Assembly (NCBI GenBank): GCA_024639625.1
Contig: JAHEIA010000077.1
Span: forward strand, 1-9,381
Length of the DNA stretch: 9,381 bases
Source: Chromatiales bacterium
GTDB lineage: Bacteria; Pseudomonadota; Gammaproteobacteria; Chromatiales; Chromatiaceae
Reading direction: 5' to 3'
Part shown: positions 6,104 through 9,381 of the stretch, one piece after another
Layout of the letters: each line of letters opens with the position of its first letter
How positions within the stretch are numbered: position 1 is the first letter of the stretch
Program-made: the position numbers and the translations under genes
Notes under the pieces: model-generated
Told to the model about the DNA's origin: nothing
The model's database searches: none
The model's input: the letters and a program-made list of their open reading frames with translations, nothing else

Positions 6104-7098
6104 TGGAGTTCGCCTGGCCCTGGATGTTCGCAGCCTTACCCTTGCCGCTGCTAGTTCGCTGGTTTGCGCCCGCGGCGACCCTGACGGCCCAGGCAGCCCT
6201 GCGCGTCCCGGTACTGGACGAATTTCGCTACGGCGCCGAAGAAACCGCTTCGCGAGAGATCGCCCGTCCGATCCGCTGGCTGCTCGCCACGCTCGCCTGG
6301 GTGCTTCTGGTTGCCTCGGCGGCCCGCCCCGAGTGGCTCGGAGCCCCCCTCGAGCTACCGGTTACGGGGCGTGATCTGATGCTTGCAGTTGATCTCTCGG
6401 GGAGCATGCGCGAAGAGGACTTCGTGCTCGATAAGCGGCGGGTCAACCGCCTCAAGGCCACCAAAGCCGTAGCCGGAGAGTTCATCCAGCGACGCCGGGG
6501 TGACCGCCTGGGCTTGGTTCTGTTCGGCGAGCATGCCTATCTGCAAACCCCGCTCACCTTCGACCGAGATACGGTGCGCACGCTGCTCGAGGAATCCGCC
6601 ATCGGGCTGGCTGGTGGCGAAGCAACGGCGATCGGAGATGCCATCGGTCTGGCAGTAAAAAAGCTCGTGGACAGCCCGCAGCCGGACCATGTGCTGGTGC
6701 TGCTGACTGACGGCGTGAACAACGCCGGGGAGGTGCAGCCGCTGAAAGCCGCGGAATTGGCGTCCCAGATGGGCCTGAAGATCTACACCATCGGCGTGGG
6801 GGCGGACGAGATACTGGTGCGCGACCTGTTCGGCACCCGGCGGGTAAACCCGTCGCGGGACCTCGACGAAGCCACCTTGCGGGCCATCGCCGAGCAGACC
6901 GGCGGTCGCTATTTCCGTGCGCGCGACAGCGAGCAGCTGTCGCAGATCTATCGGATCCTCGACCAGCTGGAGCCGGCAGCCCTGGAAAGCCGCGTCTTCC
7001 GACCGGTTACCTCCCTCTACATGTGGCCCCTGGGGGCTGCGCTGCTGTGCGCGCTGCTGCTGGTATTGATCCCCGCGTTGCGCGAGAGGATGCCGTGA
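6100..7098 (+). CDS. batA: BatA-like vWA domain membrane protein
   Basis: This 332-residue protein has two N-terminal hydrophobic segments (about 6-22 and 58-76), a vWA domain (about 92-290) and a C-terminal membrane helix (about 307-327). The metal-ion-dependent adhesion site looks complete: DLSGSM (98-103) gives Asp98, Ser100 and Ser102; Thr176 lies in GGEATAIGDAIG (172-183); and Asp204 lies in LLTDGVNNAG (201-210). The loop LFGTRRVNPSRDLDE (243-257) is typical of BatA. Bat proteins were named for aerotolerance in Bacteroides; in proteobacteria their role is unclear and often linked to envelope stress or integrity. Tandem ATGs at 6100 and 6103 follow AGGAAG (6088-6093), a good ribosome binding site with 6-nt spacing, and the start overlaps the DUF4381 stop by 4 nt. 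The frame is open further upstream, but that part lies wholly inside the DUF4381 gene. The stop overlaps the next ATG by 1 nt. The symbol follows family usage. Confidence 0.93.
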   Translation: MMEFAWPWMFAALPLPLLVRWFAPAATLTAQAALRVPVLDEFRYGAEETASREIARPIRWLLATLAWVLLVASAARPEWLGAPLELPVTGRDLMLAVDLSGSMREEDFVLDKRRVNRLKATKAVAGEFIQRRRGDRLGLVLFGEHAYLQTPLTFDRDTVRTLLEESAIGLAGGEATAIGDAIGLAVKKLVDSPQPDHVLVLLTDGVNNAGEVQPLKAAELASQMGLKIYTIGVGADEILVRDLFGTRRVNPSRDLDEATLRAIAEQTGGRYFRARDSEQLSQIYRILDQLEPAALESRVFRPVTSLYMWPLGAALLCALLLVLIPALRERMP

Positions 7099-8957
7099 TG
7101 GACGGGTTCCATCTGTTGCGCCCCTGGTGGCTGCTGGTGTTGGCGCCCTTGGCCGTGGTGCTGTGGCTGCTCTGGGAGCGCCGAGGCACACCCCTCGCCT
7201 GGCGCAGCGTCTGCGACCCAAGACTGCTGCCGTGGCTGCTCGAATCGCGGCTCGGCCCGGCATCCCGGAGCGCGGTCTGGATTGCCGGCGCAGCGGGACT
7301 CCTCGCGATCCTCGCCCTGGCCGGCCCAGCCTGGCAAAAGATCGAGCAACCGGTGTTTCGCCAGGAGTCGGCCCTGGTGGTCGCGCTCGATCTTTCGACA
7401 TCCATGGGTAGCAGTGACCTCACACCCAGCCGTCTGCTGCGCGCGCGGCACAAACTGTTGGACATTCTAGCGCAGCGCCAAGAGGGGCAGACCGCACTCA
7501 TCGTCTACGCCGCCCAGTCGTTCGTCGTTACGCCCTTGACCGACGACAGCGATACCATCGCCGCCCTGGTGAACAGCCTCGACACGACCCTGATGCCGAG
7601 TCAGGGCAGCCGCGCCGACCGGGCCCTGGAGCAGGCGAACGAGTTGCTCGAGCAGGCCGGCATAGGCCGGGGAGAGGTGTTGTTGATTACCGACAGCGTC
7701 GGTGGCGGCGAACCGGACTTGGTGGTGGACCGGTTACGGGCAAGCGGCCACCGGCTCCATGTCCTCGGCATCGGCACCTCGGAGGGGGCCCCCATTCCGT
7801 TGCCGGAGGGGGACTTCTTCAAGAACGACCGCGGCGCGATCGTGGTCCCGGGTCTCGAGGAGGACGGACTGCGACGGCTCGCCGAGCGCGGTGCAGGCCG
7901 TTACAGCCGGTACAGCCTGGATGATCAGGACATCGATTACCTTCTGCGTGACGAGCCGCCGGGGACAGTGCTCGCGGACGAGAGCGAATTTGCGGCCGAT
8001 CTCTGGCGCGAAGAAGGCCCGTGGCTCTTGTTGCCGCTGCTGCCACTCGCAGCCTTCGCCTTTCGCCGCGGCTATCTGGTGCTGCTCCTGGGCCTGCTGC
8101 ACCTGCCGCAACCGGTGCAGGCGATAGGCTGGGAAACGCTTTGGCAGCGCCCCGACCAGCGCGCCGCCGCATTGCTGCAGCAGGGCGAGGCGGCACAGGC
8201 GGCAGACCTTTTCCAAGACCCGCTGTGGCAGGGGGCGGCGCTCTATCGCGCCGGGGAATTTCGCCGCGCGGCAGAGGCCTTACAGGGAATCGACACCCCA
8301 GACGCTCAGTACAATCGGGGCAACGCCCTTGCCCGCGCCGGTCGCCTGAAGGAGGCACTGGGGGCATACGATCAGGCACTCACCGCACAACCCGGCCATG
8401 CGGACGCCCGCTACAATCGTGATCTGGTGGCAGAGGCCCTGAAACAGAAAGAGCAACAGGGGTCAGCGGACAGCGGCGAATCCGAGGCATCCGAGCCCGC
8501 GGGCAACGACGGCCAGGGCGAGACGTCTACAGGCGACCCGGGGGCGCAACCCCAGGCACCTCCGGGGGAGCAACCCGAGGAGTCCCGGCAACCGAGTGAC
8601 GGGGAGAGTCAAGGTCAACCCGCGGATCGAACAGAGCAGGAGCCGCCAGGATCCGAGGCCGCAGACCAAGGGGATGAGCCCTCGCCCGGGGAGGAAGCCC
8701 GGTCCGACAAAGAACAGGCACCGGGCGATCCTCCACCAAGCGACACCGAATCCACTGAGCCCATGCCCGCTGGGAAATCCGACGCCGCAACCGAGCAACC
8801 TCGACCAGCGGAACAGCAACCTCTTTCGGAACAGGAGCAGGCCACTCAGCAATGGTTGCGCCGCATCCCGGACGATCCCGGCGGACTGCTGCGGCGCAAG
8901 TTTCAGTACCAGTATCAACGCCTCCCCAACCCGAACCCGGAAACCAAGAACTGGTAG
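7098..8957 (+). CDS. batB: BatB-like vWA protein fused to a BatC-like TPR module
   Basis: The 619-residue product joins two modules. Residues 1-343 are BatB-like: membrane segments at about 8-26 and 59-77, a vWA domain at about 90-285 with DLSTSM (98-103) and ITDS (197-200), and two closely spaced C-terminal membrane segments at about 308-323 and 326-343. The usual metal-site Thr appears as Ser171 in SQGSRADRAL (168-177), a conservative change. Residues about 345-450 form TPR-type helices, including AQYNRGNALARAGRLKEALG (403-422). Residues about 450-582 are a low-complexity linker rich in Glu, Gln, Pro, Gly, Ser and Asp, net acidic, surely disordered. The end is a compact basic/aromatic tail, QWLRRIPDDPGGLLRRKF (585-602). 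In Bacteroides-type loci BatB and BatC are separate; the vWA-TPR fusion is common in gammaproteobacteria. The start at ATG 7098 has GAGAGGA (7084-7090) at 7-nt spacing and overlaps the batA stop by 1 nt; the further open frame to 7023 lies inside batA. Confidence 0.93.
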   Translation: MDGFHLLRPWWLLVLAPLAVVLWLLWERRGTPLAWRSVCDPRLLPWLLESRLGPASRSAVWIAGAAGLLAILALAGPAWQKIEQPVFRQESALVVALDLSTSMGSSDLTPSRLLRARHKLLDILAQRQEGQTALIVYAAQSFVVTPLTDDSDTIAALVNSLDTTLMPSQGSRADRALEQANELLEQAGIGRGEVLLITDSVGGGEPDLVVDRLRASGHRLHVLGIGTSEGAPIPLPEGDFFKNDRGAIVVPGLEEDGLRRLAERGAGRYSRYSLDDQDIDYLLRDEPPGTVLADESEFAADLWREEGPWLLLPLLPLAAFAFRRGYLVLLLGLLHLPQPVQAIGWETLWQRPDQRAAALLQQGEAAQAADLFQDPLWQGAALYRAGEFRRAAEALQGIDTPDAQYNRGNALARAGRLKEALGAYDQALTAQPGHADARYNRDLVAEALKQKEQQGSADSGESEASEPAGNDGQGETSTGDPGAQPQAPPGEQPEESRQPSDGESQGQPADRTEQEPPGSEAADQGDEPSPGEEARSDKEQAPGDPPPSDTESTEPMPAGKSDAATEQPRPAEQQPLSEQEQATQQWLRRIPDDPGGLLRRKFQYQYQRLPNPNPETKNW

Positions 8958-8962
8958 CGGTC

Positions 8963-9381
8963 ATGGCCCGAAATCCCCGCCCTTGCTTCCACCCGCACCG
9001 ACTGGCCTGTCTGTTCGCGCTGGCTCTGTTTTGCGTCACGCTCGCGGCCTCCGCCGGGGAGATCCGAGCCAACGCCTCGGCCGACCGAATCTCGATAGAC
9101 GACAGTTTCGAACTGAGCTTCGAGGTCTCGGGCAGTGCCGATTTCAGCCCCGATTTTTCACCTCTGGAACGGGACTTCGAGATCCTGCAGCAGAGTCGCA
9201 ACCAGAGCATCCGCATGCTCAACGGCGACCTCAGCCGCAGTACCACCTGGCTGTTGACTCTGATGCCCCGGGCGGTCGGTCAATTTGAAATCCCGCCGAT
9301 CCGCTTTGGCCAGGATCGCAGCCCCCCTCTGCAACTGCAGGTGCTGGATTCGCCGGCCGGCGCCGGCACGGTCTCGGACGA
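8963..9381 (+). CDS. batD: BatD family protein, 5' part (runs off the window)
   Basis: The frame opens at ATG 8963, 5 nt after the previous stop, and stays open to the window end (139 complete codons). The N-terminus is a Sec-type signal peptide: basic region with Arg3, Arg6 and Arg13, hydrophobic core at about 14-29, and a likely signal peptidase site after Ala-Ser-Ala (29-31). The mature start resembles the BatD beta-sandwich: DRISIDDSFELSFEVSG (41-57), DFEILQQSRNQSIRMLNG (71-88), the characteristic SRSTTWLLTLMPRAVGQF (91-108) and IPPIRFG (110-116). BatD proteins are usually 400-600 residues with a C-terminal membrane anchor, so most of the gene lies beyond 9381. Mature protein should face the periplasm, the likely site of contact with the membrane-bound vWA partners. 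No strong ribosome binding site is visible, so translation is probably coupled to the upstream gene. Confidence 0.9.
   Translation, partial: MARNPRPCFHPHRLACLFALALFCVTLAASAGEIRANASADRISIDDSFELSFEVSGSADFSPDFSPLERDFEILQQSRNQSIRMLNGDLSRSTTWLLTLMPRAVGQFEIPPIRFGQDRSPPLQLQVLDSPAGAGTVSD

Noticed and set aside
6355..7401. Minus-strand open frame of 348 codons opposite batA/batB
   Set aside because: Arg/Pro/Gln-rich translation without domains, antisense to two intact vWA genes.
8460..8850. Possible tandem repeat in the linker-coding part of the BatB/C gene
   Set aside because: Gln/Glu/Pro/Gly/Ser words recur, but I find no fixed-length unit or repeated nucleotide block; it is compositional bias, not a true repeat.

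Overview
The window is GC-rich and densely coded. It looks like chromosomal DNA of a gammaproteobacterium, possibly a Chromatiales/Ectothiorhodospiraceae-like lineage. That placement rests on protein character and on the gene order of the Bat locus, not on a database search, so the genus is open. I see no rRNA, tRNA, mobile element, CRISPR array or prophage gene.

Layout. (1) Positions 1-142 hold a 14-bp hairpin-forming inverted repeat and a weak extended -10 motif. (2) Positions 143-1643 carry three plus-strand genes that do not form an obvious pathway: a small lipoprotein (143-445), a small membrane-anchored helical protein (620-895) and an FkbM-family SAM-dependent methyltransferase (best start GTG 972, end 1643). 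(3) recJ, the single-strand-specific 5'-3' exonuclease, lies on the minus strand (1814-3613) and converges on the methyltransferase gene. (4) From 3676 to the window edge there is one tightly packed plus-strand operon: MoxR-family AAA+ ATPase, DUF58 protein, DUF4381 membrane protein, BatA-like vWA protein, BatB-like vWA protein fused to a BatC-like TPR module, and the start of BatD, cut off at 9381.

The operon is a complete-looking MoxR/Bat (Bacteroides aerotolerance-type) locus. Its internal junctions are 1-nt or 4-nt overlaps, with a 5-nt gap before batD, so the genes are probably translationally coupled. By family knowledge, MoxR ATPases act as chaperone-like partners of vWA proteins. The topology seen here puts the ATPase and DUF58 protein in the cytoplasm, DUF4381, BatA and BatB/C in the inner membrane, and BatD across the envelope after Sec export. 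The substrate of such systems is not settled, and nothing in the sequence identifies it here.

I did not find a system that I would call wholly undescribed. The points most worth a second look are the BatB-BatC fusion with its long acidic Gln/Pro/Glu-rich linker, the degraded metal site in the DUF58 protein next to two intact-looking vWA paralogues, and the unidentified lipoprotein/membrane-protein pair at the left end.
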